64,000 bases of DNA from Cycas panzhihuaensis (GCA_023213395.1 CM041465.1:94061741-94125740), one strand, 5' to 3'; counted from the first letter of the stretch, positions 47,217 to 58,693 are shown. The notes: a model not told the origin generated them from the sequence alone. Program-made: numbers and translations.

Positions 47217-47766
47217 AGGGAGTTATTAGTATTTGTATGTTCCCAAGGTTTAGGTATATTAGACTCTAACAATGGCATCCAACCTATCAATAAGTAAGGT
47301 ATAAAAATTCTAGATCATCCTATAAGAGCTAATGTGAATGGTAAGGTTCTTAATTATTCATATATAATGAAGAGTATAATATCCTAGTATAGAGTGGGTA
47401 AATCTAGTTTTTGGCATAATATGTTGATTAAGTTATCTAGATAAGAAAATAATGATGAATTTTAATAATAAGCCACTACTGATTAGGATGATGATAGGGG
47501 TTTTCTTAAGGATTCCTCTAATGTGTAATGGCTTAAGACATGAAGTAAAGGCTACAAAATATAAGAAGACTTCTAACTTAGGGTTTGAGGTAGATCCTAA
47601 GGTGGATTCTTTAATAAATTCTTATTTAGAATTAAAATCATCTTCAAGGGATAGTTCAGGATTAATTATGAATACTATTCTCTTAGCCTTGTTGACTCTA
47701 TTATGTTTGGGGGTCTATTTCTTTAAACATTAGATATAAAGGTTAACTTCCCTATATTGATGTACT
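47217..47766 (+). other. unassigned DNA with a 93-residue ORF
   Basis: Between the copia G and copia I LTRs. An open frame at 47452-47733 (+) encodes 93 residues: a polar, Lys/Ser-rich part ending DSSGLIMN, then a hydrophobic run (TILLALLTLLCLGVYFF) at the very C-terminus, like a tail anchor. Upstream in a shifted frame are DHPIRANVNGKVLNYSYI and GKSSFWHNMLIKLSR, so it may be the end of a longer decayed frame. I do not recognise the family. It may be host sequence or part of an unknown element. Confidence 0.3.
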
Positions 47767-48250
47767 TATTAGATATGTTAAATATTTTGTAAGTGTTACA
47801 TAGGTATAGGCATTATACCCAAACCCTTTTTAGGATTTAGGGGTCCAAGAAGGGCCCTTAACTAGGGCTTTAGGGGGCCAACAGCCCCCCAAGTGAGGGT
47901 TTGGGATTAGAAGCCCTTGAGAAAAAATTTTAGGTATTTTATGAAGTTTTTTTTGAAGTCTATAGTTTATAACCATTATATTTATAAAATTATAGGGTAG
48001 TATCTTATAAAATTATGTTTCTATATACTTCTATAATGGCATATGTAAAAAGGTTAGATGAGTTGATGAGAAGGGAGTTAGGGCTTCTCTTATAATTCTT
48101 TAGTTGTTATTCAAATTAATAAAATAGTCTATGCTTAGACCTAAATCTCTAATTATTCCTTATTGATGTGCTTACATTTATTAATTATTTACTTTTTATT
48201 TTATTCTAAGTTCTATTATTATATTATTCCTCTTGATTACTTCTCTATAT
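47767..48250 (+). mobile_element. 5' LTR of copia I, ~484 bp
   Basis: Begins TATTAGATATGTTAAATATT and ends just before the primer site. The same family, in opposite orientation, forms both LTRs of element L (52700-53199 and 62539-62923). It carries a GC-rich module (47845-47930) with a GGGGGC/GCCCCC hairpin. Confidence 0.8.
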
Positions 48251-48251
48251 T

Positions 48252-48263
48252 TGGTATTAGAGC
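48252..48263 (+). other. primer-binding site of copia I
   Basis: TGGTATTAGAGC, one transition from the initiator-Met site, directly inside the LTR. Confidence 0.85.
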
Positions 48264-48309
48264 AAGGGTTCTAATTCTGTGGGAATCCATTTATTGAGTG
48301 GGATTTTTA

Positions 48310-48492
48310 TTTAGTAAAGTTGTATGTGAAGACCATAAAAAATACTATAAGAATGAAGATTAAGAAGTTTAATAGCCAAAACTTTGAGATGTGGAAGTTA
48401 AAGAAGGAAGATATCCTTATTGAGAAGGATCAGTGGATCACTACAGAAAAATTAAAGCCTATGATTATGGCTAGTAAAGACTCAGACAAATT
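48310..48492 (+). pseudogene. copia I gag, segment 1
   Basis: MKIKKFNSQNFEMWKLKKED and ILIEKDQW are the start of a UBN2-type copia gag (N-F-x-x-W-K-x-x-M-type motif). The frame is cut at 48493 by element J. When it resumes at 52570 (KSLVNKLFL), about 35-40 residues normally lying between are missing. Confidence 0.88.
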
Positions 48493-48816
48493 TGCTAGAA
48501 AATGTGACCATACCACCTAATGTAAAGTGGCCCTCCTATTTTTATGCCTAATTATGTAGAGGAATAGTCTCAATTATGGTGACCTAATGGATGTATTTAT
48601 ACTTATATTTGGCACTTTAGATCTATAAATATAGATCAAAGTCCACCTTTAATGTATCATCATTTTTTCATAATGTGAATATTATTTATTTACGGGTTTT
48701 CACTCGTAAGGGTTTCCCACAATAATATGGTGTCTAATGTGATCTGCTTATGCTTGTTATCTACCTGATGTGAAAGATCATGTAGACCTTGTTTACTTCA
48801 GTTCTGTTTTTTAACA
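48493..48816 (+). repeat. 5' LTR of element J
   Basis: 324 bp, TGCTAG...TTAACA, with a TATAAATATAG promoter-like stretch near 48625 and a GGGTTTTC...GGGTTTCCCAC segment near 48698-48720. Confidence 0.92.
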
Positions 48817-48828
48817 TGGTATCAGAGC
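48817..48828 (+). other. primer-binding site of element J
   Basis: TGGTATCAGAGC, exact, directly adjacent to the LTR. Confidence 0.92.
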
Positions 48829-51800
48829 AAGTAGGTCGTGCATAGGTAGATGAACATTATCGGTGGTCTAATCAATGGTGCTAGGTCATGCTAGCTTACC
48901 CTTTGCAGATTGGTGTGCCTAATAACCCTACAGAATAGCCACAGTAGTGAAAATGATAACTGAGGATCTTAGTAGCCTTCTATCCATTGTTTGTTGACTC
49001 TATTTCCATCCATGTGAGAGTCTTTTAAACCTATTGAAGGTGTTGGGTCTCTATTTGATGCTACTAAGTTTGCATGTCATAGAGTTGATTGCCAACCCTC
49101 TATTGCTGATGGGAGAGTGAAAAAACCCTAGCGAGTAGTTGCAGTGCCATGAAGCTAATAATTAAGGTCAGTAATATAAGGTATGCTCAATATATATTTA
49201 TCACCCACTAAATTTAGAGTTTGAATAAATGCATTTTTACCACCCATCACATATCTTCTGTGTTGAACCATATGATATATTTACATCACCCATGATATAT
49301 GTTGTATGATGATCAAATTGTCTCTCTACGTAGTGATATATCTATCAGTCAAGCATAAATATATATGTTATATGGTTTGTGGGATGATTTTGATTCAATC
49401 GTTGAAGTATATGGGAGTTGCCTATGAATACTTTGCATAGTCGTAATGATTTATTCTACAGTTATATTTGTATTCTCATGATCTATGTGGGTTACATGGT
49501 GATGTATGTGTCACCTATGATGATAAATTTTAATCACCCAGTTATATATCAACTACCCTGCGTGTTGAGATATTATCCTAATTATTTTTTTATCTACGTT
49601 CATTCACTGGTTTGGTTAATATTTGGAGCCATCGCCATAATGATATAGGCTATTGCAGCTACATGATGATATACACTTATATCCACCTGCGTGTTATATC
49701 TCAGCCAACCACCACTGTGATAGATATGCAACTACCGTTTGATTAAAGTCACCCAATTGTAATAGATGAATACATCCATTGTGATGATATATTCATCGCC
49801 AGTCTAATCTATGTTATTATTCGACCATTACAGATCTGCGTGTGTTATTTGCAACTGTACATCTGCATTCACTCATCATCTTTGAATTGATTAAGGCTGC
49901 CCATAATATTGCTCGTCGCTATTTCAGTACATTGATTTTTGATATACTTTGTCGTCTATTTATTCATTTAGACTTTATATTCAAGTTCATGCCTTGATAT
50001 TCGATATTTACAAAAGTGCATTTAATATAAAGTTTATAAAGTCACTCAACTCTATAGTGACCATTCAATTATTTTATCTCTCATGTTTGGCTTGCTCTTG
50101 GGGGATTAAGTTAATGGTTTATATATTATCTCATATTGTTATAACCATCGTTACATTTGTTTAATGTATATGGTTGATACTTTTAGTCATTGATATCATA
50201 AGGTATTTTGGTGAATTGATATATTTGGGAGTATTTATATTATGGCTATCAAAATTGTGTAGATATATTTGGCAGCCTTCTTCTTTGATATGATGGCTTT
50301 AATGGTAATATGAGGCATAATGATATATGAGACAATATGGCATAATGATGTGGCCATGGGGTGATATTGACATGTGTTTTGAATGGCATTTAAGTGTTTT
50401 CTTGCATGCATTTTGCATGAGATATGTTGGAGATTTGAGGTGATGGGTAACATTGTGAGGTGAAGTTGGCAACAATCTAACCTCTTTACATGTGATTTAC
50501 AAAAGAGGGTTGATAGGCATGTTTGAGGGTGACTTAGAGGGCATGTGAAAGGGCGAGTTTTTTTAAGGGCCAAAAAGGGCGATTATTGAAGGGCAAGATG
50601 AGGTGATGAAATACTTGTTGCATGTGTGTTACATGGCAAGAATGGGCAAGATTTGGGTGTGTTTTATGGGCAAGAGAAGAGCATGATTGGGCAAGTAAAA
50701 GGGCAAGTTGAGGGAAAAATTGGGCGTGTTTAGGCGAAGATGATCATGAATGAGAAACCTAATTACAATTTATTACAAACTCTATTACCGTTTTAAGTGT
50801 GGCATAGATCATTGCACAACAAAATTCATGATTTATATTATTATTCAGTAAAATAAGAGTGTTTTATTCATGATTACATTTGATTTCTATTGTATCAAAT
50901 GTATATGAGGTGATGAGGTTTAGAATTTGCTTGTATGAATGGTTGTTGGACTGATATTAGCATGAGGTTTGTGGCCTATTTCAATGCTAGTTCAACATGA
51001 GTGCATATCTGAACAAGTTTGATATGGAACCAAAGTAAAGTGCTTAATGAAATTGAAGTGTGAATGGAAAGGCCTAAGACGAGAAGCCTTAAAATCAATT
51101 ATGCCTTTGTTATGGTATGTATAGTTGGCCTATAAGGTTGCATTACAGGTGAGTATCATGATGCAAATGGTGAGGTTGGTGTGTGTTTTAGTTTGCCTCT
51201 TATGGTTTGTGGTAGAAACTATAGTGAACAGGTATGGGTACCCCTATTGTGACTATTTGTGGCATATATTCCCCTCTTGTTTGTATTTGGACCAAGTCAG
51301 CAGCCTTCCATTTATTTCCTTTGGTGCATTAGAGTGCACACATCTTAGACGAAGATTGCAGTAGCAAGATTGTAAGTGTTTGAAGCATATCAGTTTTTCC
51401 ACTTACAAAGAGTGTGATCCATAAGGGAAATGCATTGTGATCAATCTAGATATTATAGAGTTGTTGATGTATCATGTTGAGTATCATTTGGTTACAGGTT
51501 TTATCCTTCATTGCTTTATTTTTTTGAGTCATTATTTAGCAGGTATGGAGGTTTGTTTGCCTTAACATTGTGCTTGAGACAAAAGTAGGACTTAGTGATA
51601 GATTGGTGATGAGGAGCTATTAGATAATAAGACATGGATTACAACCCCATTTTCAATTGATAGTTAAAGACCTATAGAATAATGGAAGATCATGGATCAG
51701 CATGCCAGTCAAAACCTCTGATAGATACCAACCTTCCAATGAGTACAGATTCATGATGGAGAGGTGTATTGAAGCAAAGAACCTAGTTGATTTACAAGTT

Positions 51801-52236
51801 GGTAAGCTTTTACACAGGATGTCTAGCAGGAAGAAGGATTAAGGTATGATGAGATATTTAGCACTAGTCTCTATGTTCATTGGTCTGTTTGATCCTTACT
51901 TTAGCAACTTTAGTTAGTTGGGTACCACATCATATCATATCAGTGTTCCTTAACGAAGACTTGAAGAGGCGATTCACATGGATTAAGTGGCTCAACCTCT
52001 TGGTTTAGTTAGAGGAATATGGCTAATTTGAATGCATGAAGTGTCAAGTATAGAGAAAGTTGTATGGTTGTAGGTTTGTTGGAGTATTTCCAAAGAATTG
52101 AGCATATACGAGGTATAGCACCATTACATCTAACTGATGATCGCTACATCGATGTTCATGCATATTGGGTTAAGTAAGGTTATCCTTGAAAGGGGATTTA
52201 TTCCCAATGATAATCTTGTTGCCCCACATTTATATT
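48829..52236 (+). other. internal region of element J, no known domain
   Basis: 3.4 kb with only short frames (for example 49418-49648, 50235-50573 minus, 51125-51364), none with family similarity that I can see. From 49200 to 49800 TCACCCA recurs among TATAT runs. From 50535 to 50730 GGGC(A/G)AG recurs about ten times. It may derive from captured sequence beyond recognition. Confidence 0.5.
50535..50730. repeat. GGGCAAG-rich irregular repeat in J
   Basis: About ten GGGC words, five of them GGGCAAG (50591, 50644, 50668, 50689, 50701), at irregular spacing in otherwise AT-rich DNA. Confidence 0.6.
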
Positions 52237-52245
52237 AAGAGGGGA

Positions 52246-52569
52246 TGTTAGAAAATATGACCATACCACCTAATATAAAGTGGGTGTCCTATTTTTATGC
52301 CTAATTATGTGGAGGAATAGTCTCGATTATGGTGACCTAATGGATGTATTTGTATTTATATTTGGCACTTTAGATCTATAAATATAGATCAAATTCCACC
52401 TTTTATATATCATCATTTTGTTATAATGTGAATATTATTCATTTGTGGGTTTTCACCCATAAGGGTTTCCCATGGCAATATGGTATCTAGTGTGATCTGC
52501 TTCTGCTTGTTATCTACCTGATATGAAAGATCTTGTAGACCTTATTTGCTTCAGTTGTGTTTTCTAACA
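52246..52569 (+). repeat. 3' LTR of element J
   Basis: 324 bp, TGTTAG...CTAACA, preceded by the AAGAGGGGA tract. Confidence 0.93.
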
Positions 52570-52699
52570 AAAGTCCTTGGTTAACAAACTATTTCTTTAA
52601 AAAAAAGTTATATTCACTTAAGATGAGTTATAGAGATATAATTGTAGATCATCTCACTACATTTAGCACTATGGTAAGTCAACTTATTTTATTTAGGAT
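52570..52699 (+). pseudogene. copia I gag, segment 2
   Basis: KSLVNKLFL, then a frameshifted DIIVDHLTTFSTMVSQLILF: the middle helices of a UBN2-type gag. Cut at 52700 by the LTR of element L; the frame resumes at about 62930. Confidence 0.9.
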
Positions 52700-53199
52700 T
52701 GAAGAGAAAATATAACTATGGAAATAAAATATTAATAAAACTATAATCTATGTAAAGAATAAATAACATAAATAAATCAAGCATATAATAAAAAATAGTA
52801 GGAGATTTAGGTATAAGCATAGACCTTTTATTAATCTAAGTAACATCTAAAGAATTATAAATATAAAAACTCCATCTCTCTTCTCATTGACTCATTAAAG
52901 ACTTATCCAACCTTTTTACAACTGTTGTTATAAAGAATATATAAATATAAATTTATAAGATACCGCCTTGCAATTTTATAATACAATGGGCATAAACCAT
53001 AGACCAAAAAAAACCCCTATAAAACACCTAAACAAAACAAAAAAATGATACCTCCTACCCCTAAACCCCTACTTAGGGGGTCGTTGGCCCCTAAGACCCC
53101 CTAGTTGGTAGCCTTACAATAGGCCCATAGACACCACAAAGAGGATCAAATATAATACCTATACCTATATAACACTTTCAAAGTATTCAACATATCTAA
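52700..53199 (-). repeat. 3' LTR of copia L, 500 bp
   Basis: On the plus strand it runs TGAAGAGAAAAT...CATATCTAATA. It keeps the GC-rich module (53030-53125) with a CTTAGGGG/CCCCTAAG hairpin (8-bp stem, 8-nt loop). Confidence 0.85.
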
Positions 53200-53214
53200 T
53201 AATATCCCACTTTT

Positions 53215-53795
53215 TGAACACTCTATAAGAAACCTATATACACAACTATTGGGTGCCAAAATCACAAACACACATTGCCTTTTTATACTATCTAAATTTT
53301 TTTATGCTAATAATCTTAGTTAATGAGTCTATATCATTCTCTTATGTAGCAATCTTCTGTAAACCTACCTTATGGTACTAAACTATTTTTCTCATAAAAT
53401 AGTGCTACATATCAATATACTTTGACTAATCATGAAATATAAGATTCTTTGTCATGTAAATTATACTTTGACAATTACAATCTATCCTCACAACATCCTA
53501 CTTGAAGCTAACATCTATGTATAATATTTATAACCAAACTTCTCCCTTGCACATATGAATAGCTACTATATACTCTACTTATATACTAGAAAGTACCACA
53601 ACTTGTTGTATTTTACTCATCTAGCTTACTGCATTAGCACAAAGGGTAAAAATATACCTGATTATAGATCTTCTACTATTAAGATCTTTATCCTAATCAT
53701 CATTAATAAATCCTTTAAGGTTCACTATTCTACTCTCTATGGGATCTCCTTGATAGTAAATTCTATACTCTGATGTACCCTATAGATAACTGAAA
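53215..53795 (-). pseudogene. copia L RNase H
   Basis: Minus strand: SRRSIIRYIFTL (near 53660), MSKIQQVVVLSS, VEYIVA (near 53570), a decayed DCNCQSIIYMTKNLIFHD block (near 53440) and SLTKIISIKKFR (near 53300). This is the copia RNase H sequence order. Separated from its RT by the M insertion. Confidence 0.85.
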
Positions 53796-54125
53796 TGTTA
53801 AGGTTAATATTCATCACCCCACTCCCACCATTTTATACATGTGAGTGCACATATGTGAAGGTAAGTAAGGTAAGGTTAAAGTTACTTTAGTTAAGCATTA
53901 TTTTATTATATTTTAAATTTTAGAGGTTGAGGAGGTTTCCCTCCTCCCTCAAACTATATCTTTATTAGGGTGACAAACCCTGGTGTCTTTAGACACCACC
54001 TTCTTTTAGACATTTGTAATACTCTCTTAAATATTGATTAAATACAAAGACTTATGTGTTTATGCTACAATGGAATGATTTTTAATACATACTCCACTCA
54101 GTCTCCATCATTTTACAAACCTTCA
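53796..54125 (+). repeat. 5' LTR of element M
   Basis: 330 bp, TGTTAAGG...AACCTTCA. Contains a short inverted segment GGAGG-TTTCCC-TCCTCC around 53936-53948. Confidence 0.93.
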
Positions 54126-54127
54126 TT

Positions 54128-54140
54128 TGGTATCAGAGCA
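54128..54140 (+). other. primer-binding site of element M
   Basis: TGGTATCAGAGCA, exact match to the initiator-Met site, two bases inside the LTR. Confidence 0.92.
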
Positions 54141-55084
54141 TAGATCCTATGTATATTGGCTCAAATTTTGGCATGTTGAATTTTTTTTTGAGAAGAAGAA
54201 GATCCATTAGTTTTTGAAGTAGATCTACTCACGGATTATAGCTACAATCAGTAAAATATTCAAGATCTCATCACTCCATGAAGTTTTATTAATAAGTTTT
54301 TCTTATTTTGTTAAATATTTGACCATTTTTGGTATATTTGGTCCATTTATTCAATATTTTTTTCTAGATCTATGCAATAATTAATGCATATTCAGCCTAA
54401 CAAGTTTCTTAGAGAAGTTATACTATAAGTTTTATTGTCTATTAATCATTTTTTTAGGTTTTGGCAAAGGGTTAGTTGATAACTATTTATGTGATCTAGC
54501 TCTTTATATGCTTGGTGAAAGTACTACATATGACCACTTATTAGAATCCTGGCAAGCCGATCTGTTTACTGGAGAAATCAGTTTGAAGTTTTGCCTTGTG
54601 TGGAAGAAGATCTCATCCTCATAAGTTAATCTACTACAAACCTGTTACAACTATATTACCAGGTTTATATTGATATTTCATTGATTTATTATAGTTTTGC
54701 GCTGATATATTAGTATATAGTATTGATTTGATCATATATACACCTACATTATTGTGTTTAAGCTTTGTTTGTGGCTCTGTTTCTTCATAATATACCTGAA
54801 TAAGTGAGTTAGAAGATCATCTGTGCATTCATCTTTGTCTTCAAATCTATGTCTCTAATATTTATCTCTATCTTTATAATCTTTGGTGAATATTTGTGTT
54901 GTAATCTTGGTATTGTCACCAGTTAATACCCAAATCTTTATTCCATCTTCAAAAGTTTTATTTACTTCTCAGAAGACTTGGGTATTGATATGCAAATCAA
55001 GTTGGTATTTGGAGACTTAATAGGCACTGATACTCACTAATACCATTCACACAGACTATTAGAGAAGGAAGGACCACGCACGTG
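54141..55084 (+). other. leader region of element M
   Basis: No coding similarity on either strand. It lies between the primer site and the captured sequence. Confidence 0.4.
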
Positions 55085-55690
55085 TCTCCATGCATAAGCT
55101 TAAACTGATCATCTTATGACAACCATAATAGCATCCATTAGGTTCAATAGAATGGAAAAAATCCAATTTCAATAGACATCCCTTCTTCTTGTCATAGTAT
55201 ATCCCTCTAATTGGGAAGTTAGGATCATATTGAAACTATAATCAGCTTTTTGGATATCTCTGCTCTTTGACAATGTGCTCCTTTGCCAAGTTATATATTA
55301 ATCTTTGCAAGTTGCTTGTGTAATGAGCTAATGTGTAATCATAATTAAATCCATATACTTGAACATGATCCAACCTCAAGTTATTATTTGCATAGATACC
55401 TCCTAGATCCACTTTCAACATTGCATAGAGCATTACAGGAATATTCTAGAAACTCTCTCTAGCAATATCAAACTCTGTTCTAATTTTTAAAATTTCATCT
55501 GCAGTAACAACACCCTCTAAAGTAACTTGAAACGTATCATATTTTAATATCTCTTTGTCTAATGCATCTCCACTACTGAACTAGCAGCATTATACCTCAT
55601 TGTCGCTTTACCAGGGCTTTGGCTACATGACAGTAAGTGTCTACGACTTTGGCTACGGCTATAGCTATAACTGCAGCTTATACGGCCAAA
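55085..55690 (-). pseudogene. captured 5'-nucleotidase gene fragment (HAD family, IMP-GMP-type), antisense in element M
   Basis: The minus strand opens with a Ser/Arg-rich, transit-peptide-like stretch (55680-55580), then ALDKEILKYDTFQVTLEG and TADEILKIRTEFDIARESF. It continues with the family's signature GIYANNNLRLDHVQVYGF-NYDYTLAHY (near 55400-55320), LQRLIYNLAKEHIV, YDPNFPIRGIYYDKKKGCLL (near 55230-55170) and KLDFFHSIEPNGCYYG. This is the N-terminal part of plant 5'-nucleotidase domain proteins (PF05761), HAD phosphatases that dephosphorylate purine nucleoside monophosphates. The HAD nucleophile, first Asp of D-x-D-x-T, is Asn here. About 190 residues read through without an intron, with one frameshift near 55575 and few stops. 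The catalytic C-terminal two thirds are absent. Best read as a transcript-derived host gene piece carried by the element; it is not functional. Confidence 0.85.
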
Positions 55691-57974
55691 GAACCTTCCA
55701 CAAGTTTGATTGTCAATGTGCTACTATCTCATTTTGGTTGAGATATTATTTCACAGTGAGGGTGTAGGTATTGTATATGAACCGTGATGGGCATGAGTGT
55801 AGTTCTGAACTAACCATAGGTGCACAATGATTTTGTGATCTTCTAATGGACTATTAGTCTGTATACTTCCTAGGCTTCGAACTCTTCTTCATCCTCGCAA
55901 TCCAAGCTTAAGCCAGACTAAAGAAAAGCTAGCCCAAGCCAAGATTCTACTTACATGGATAGAAACATTGCATGTTCATAGAGGTAAGGAATTGTCTAAT
56001 TACTTTGCATTGGGCTACAATTCTATGTCCCAAGATTACGTTGGCACTAGACCTATTATTATGGACATCTTATCACTTCGATCTATAAATATAACTCTCA
56101 AGTTAAGTAGATCTGATCCTTATCACTTCAAAAATAGTAGCCACCCTCTATAATTGATGTTTTTTTCCTTTGTCCCAATATGATTTCAAGACAAAGAATG
56201 CATCTATGTCATTCTGTTCTTGGTTTAACAGTGTAGCTTTTTTAATAAGGAAATGGCCCATTTTTTCTCTTTTTTTTTTTCTTTTTATATATATAAAAAA
56301 TATATATTTATCAATTGATTAAGTGTGCCCCTTATTTTTTATTAGTTCTTATCAATTTTATAATTGATTTCATAGTGTTTTATATTATGTAGGTTGTCTG
56401 TTTTCCTATCTACATGATCACAGCAGTGGCATATTATCTTTTGTTTATTTTTATTTTTTATAAAGTTTGAATTTAATAAAATTAAATTGGATATATTTTA
56501 AGATCTGATGCTTTTTAGGTTCAATCCCTTTTTGGTCATAGCCCCCCATTGCATACTCTTCCATGTGACCTTCATCTCATCACTAAAAGGGGCTTCTTAA
56601 CTTTATAACTATTTTCCTTTTATTTGTTTTTATTTTTCTTTAAAACATAAGGTACCTAACTAATTTCTTTAATATCTCTTCACTGGGGTATCTATTTCTG
56701 ACGAAACCTATCCCGTTGAATCTAAAATTTTCTGAGCTATAGTTTAGACTAGTTATTTTCCATATTTGGAACTGATTTGACCTATTTCTAATAAGTTTAA
56801 GTCAATCCTTTTTAAAAAGGGCCTTACTTTATATTATTAACATAAAAGTACTTGCTATTATTTTCATTATAACTTTTCTATTTCACATCAGAATTCAGAT
56901 CTGTTAGTTTTGTTGGAAAGATGACTCATTTCTCTTTGAACTGACACTACTATTTATAAGTTTTAAAGTGTTTTTGTATACTTTCAAAACCATCAAAGCT
57001 AATGTACATAACAGCTTCCAATTTGTCATTATTGCAGATTTTTATACATTATTTCTCAAGTTTATTAACTAAAAAGTATATCAAGTAGCTCTCTAAACTA
57101 TATTTGACTGTTTTACATTATTCAATAAGATTTTTACTAGTATTTCATAATATTTTGAGCCCCAAGCTCCCATTAAGCCTCAAAAGGAGGATTGTATCTT
57201 TTGTACATTAAAATCTTAACTTGTAGGAACCCGTTCTCAAAATGGTAAGTTTTGTTGACTAGACATTTCATTAATCTTCAAACTTGGTGTAATTTCACTT
57301 TATTTTGATATTATTTAGTACAGCTTTAAAGCTGCTCAACTTGAGCATTCAAGATATCCCAACAGGCTTGTCTTCTAAACCTTTTTTAAGGAGTTCTTTA
57401 TTTTATTTCTTATTGATTACTTATAATACATGTTTGAGGCTTTCATCTGACTTTCATATAGCTTCTTTTAAGCTAATTTATAGTAGAAATTGATCATATA
57501 TATCTAAATCAAGTGACAAGCCAAGTGGTCCTACAACATAAAAATGGGTACAATTCATTTTTTAAGTTTCTTCTTCATATTTTTTATCTTTCTAAGTGAA
57601 AATATACATATATACTTTAAACTTTTAATATCATATATCTTCATCAAGACAAAAAGATTTCTTGCATTGAAAAAAATCATTTTCTTGCTCAAGTTTATAT
57701 TTATTTATTTAAAAATCAATAGCTTAAAAATTATTCATTTTTCATCATTAAAGCCTTATTTTAGATTTGCATAGTTAAAAGAATCTTAGTTGCATTCAAA
57801 ATTTGCTCATATATTTATTATATTTCAAAGAGTTTATTTGAAATTATATATTATACATTTACTGATTTATTAAGTTCTTTGATTCCTTCTAAAGGCACAT
57901 ATTTTGTTGAGAAGTACAAAACGTTTACTTGGTAAAAGCATATTTTTGTATGTACTAAAGTTTTCTATAAAAAG
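55691..57974 (+). other. internal region of element M, one unrecognised ORF
   Basis: Positions 55860-56153 (+) read through as TLLHPRNPSL, TKEKLAQAKILLTWIETLHV, then HRGKELSNYFALGYNSM and DYVGTRPIIMDIL. The composition is gene-like, but I recognise no family. It may be a second captured exon or element spacer. From 56160 to 57974 the sequence is AT-rich with low-complexity hydrophobic frames that show no support. Confidence 0.35.
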
Positions 57975-58690
57975 GAAATTAATCTAAATAATATACAATT
58001 CTCTATATTTGATGGTCATGATTTTTAAAAATAGCATAAAATAATGCAAACCTACTTTACCACAAATAATCTTTGGAGTTACTTACAAGATGAATATGAT
58101 CTTAATATTAAAGAAGACATTAAAAAAGACAATGAAGCCTTAGCTATACTATTTTGCACTATAGATGATAATGTTTTTTCTAAAGTTTATGAAATGACAA
58201 CTTCCAAATCTGTATGAGATACTTTAAATTCTATTTATGGGGGAGAAACCCTCAATATAAATGAATTTAACTTTGATACTATTGAGCATGTGAGACAAAT
58301 GCTAGAGAAGGTTGATTGTGATGGAAAGACCAAGGAGAAAAATTCAAGTCAAATGCATGATCACCTTGTTGTACATGAAGTTGATCCTCCATTTGAAGGG
58401 GAGAAACCTTATGATATGATAGTTATTCACAACACAAAGATTTCATAAGACAAAGTCAAAGTTCTAGGAGATAAAGTTAGAGTTGCACCCATTCACCTTC
58501 ATTCAAATCAAGCTATATTTACTTTGAGAGTTTTTTAACCACTTAATAGTAAAGAGACACACATTGCTAAAAGGATGAGGCAAGTTGATAATGATCAAGT
58601 TAGAAGATAAATATTCAAAGTTTTTTTCAAGTTCAAATTTCATAAGTTTAAAGAGAAGATAAATATATTTGTGATGACCATTAAGGGGGA
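57975..58690 (+). pseudogene. gag fragment of element M
   Basis: IQFSIFDGHDF (near 57997), then MQTYFTTNNLWSYLQDEYDL, DNEALAILFCTIDDNVFSKV and EMTTSKSV-stop-DTLNSIYGG. This is the DUF4219/UBN2-type start of a copia gag (F-x-G-x-x-Y/F-x-x-W, then LW-x-x-L/V, then A-x-x-x-L...T-S-x-x-x-W-x-x-L). The part after 58250 is Lys/Asp/Glu-rich and unlike gag; it may be joined from another region. It stops just before the polypurine tract. Confidence 0.75.
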
Positions 58691-58693
58691 GAA

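Larger units (their letters stand above)
48493..52569 (+). mobile_element. complete non-autonomous LTR element J, 4.1 kb
   Basis: Two 324-bp LTRs (TGTTAG...CTAACA ends), a perfect primer site at 48817 and a polypurine tract at 52237-52245, but no recognisable gag, protease, integrase, RT or RNase H in 3.4 kb of internal sequence. Hand alignment shows about 33 differences in 324 bp between the LTRs. The flanks AAATT (48488-48492) and AAAGT (52570-52574) could be a decayed 5-bp duplication. It must have moved with proteins from another copia element. It resembles LARD-type elements. Confidence 0.88.

Noticed and set aside
47845-47930. Telomere-like TTTAGGG words
   Set aside because: Only isolated irregular copies within a GC-rich LTR module; no tandem array.
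50235-50573. 112-residue minus-strand frame in element J
   Set aside because: Cys/His/Thr-rich without an ordered motif; no zinc-finger spacing; likely chance.
55085-55690. Functional 5'-nucleotidase gene
   Set aside because: Only the N-terminal third is present, the nucleophile Asp is Asn, a frameshift and stops occur, and it lies inside a retroelement.
57544-57774. Hydrophobic 76-residue frame that could be a membrane protein
   Set aside because: Composition follows AT-rich low-complexity DNA (Phe, Ile, Leu, Lys); no support beyond openness.
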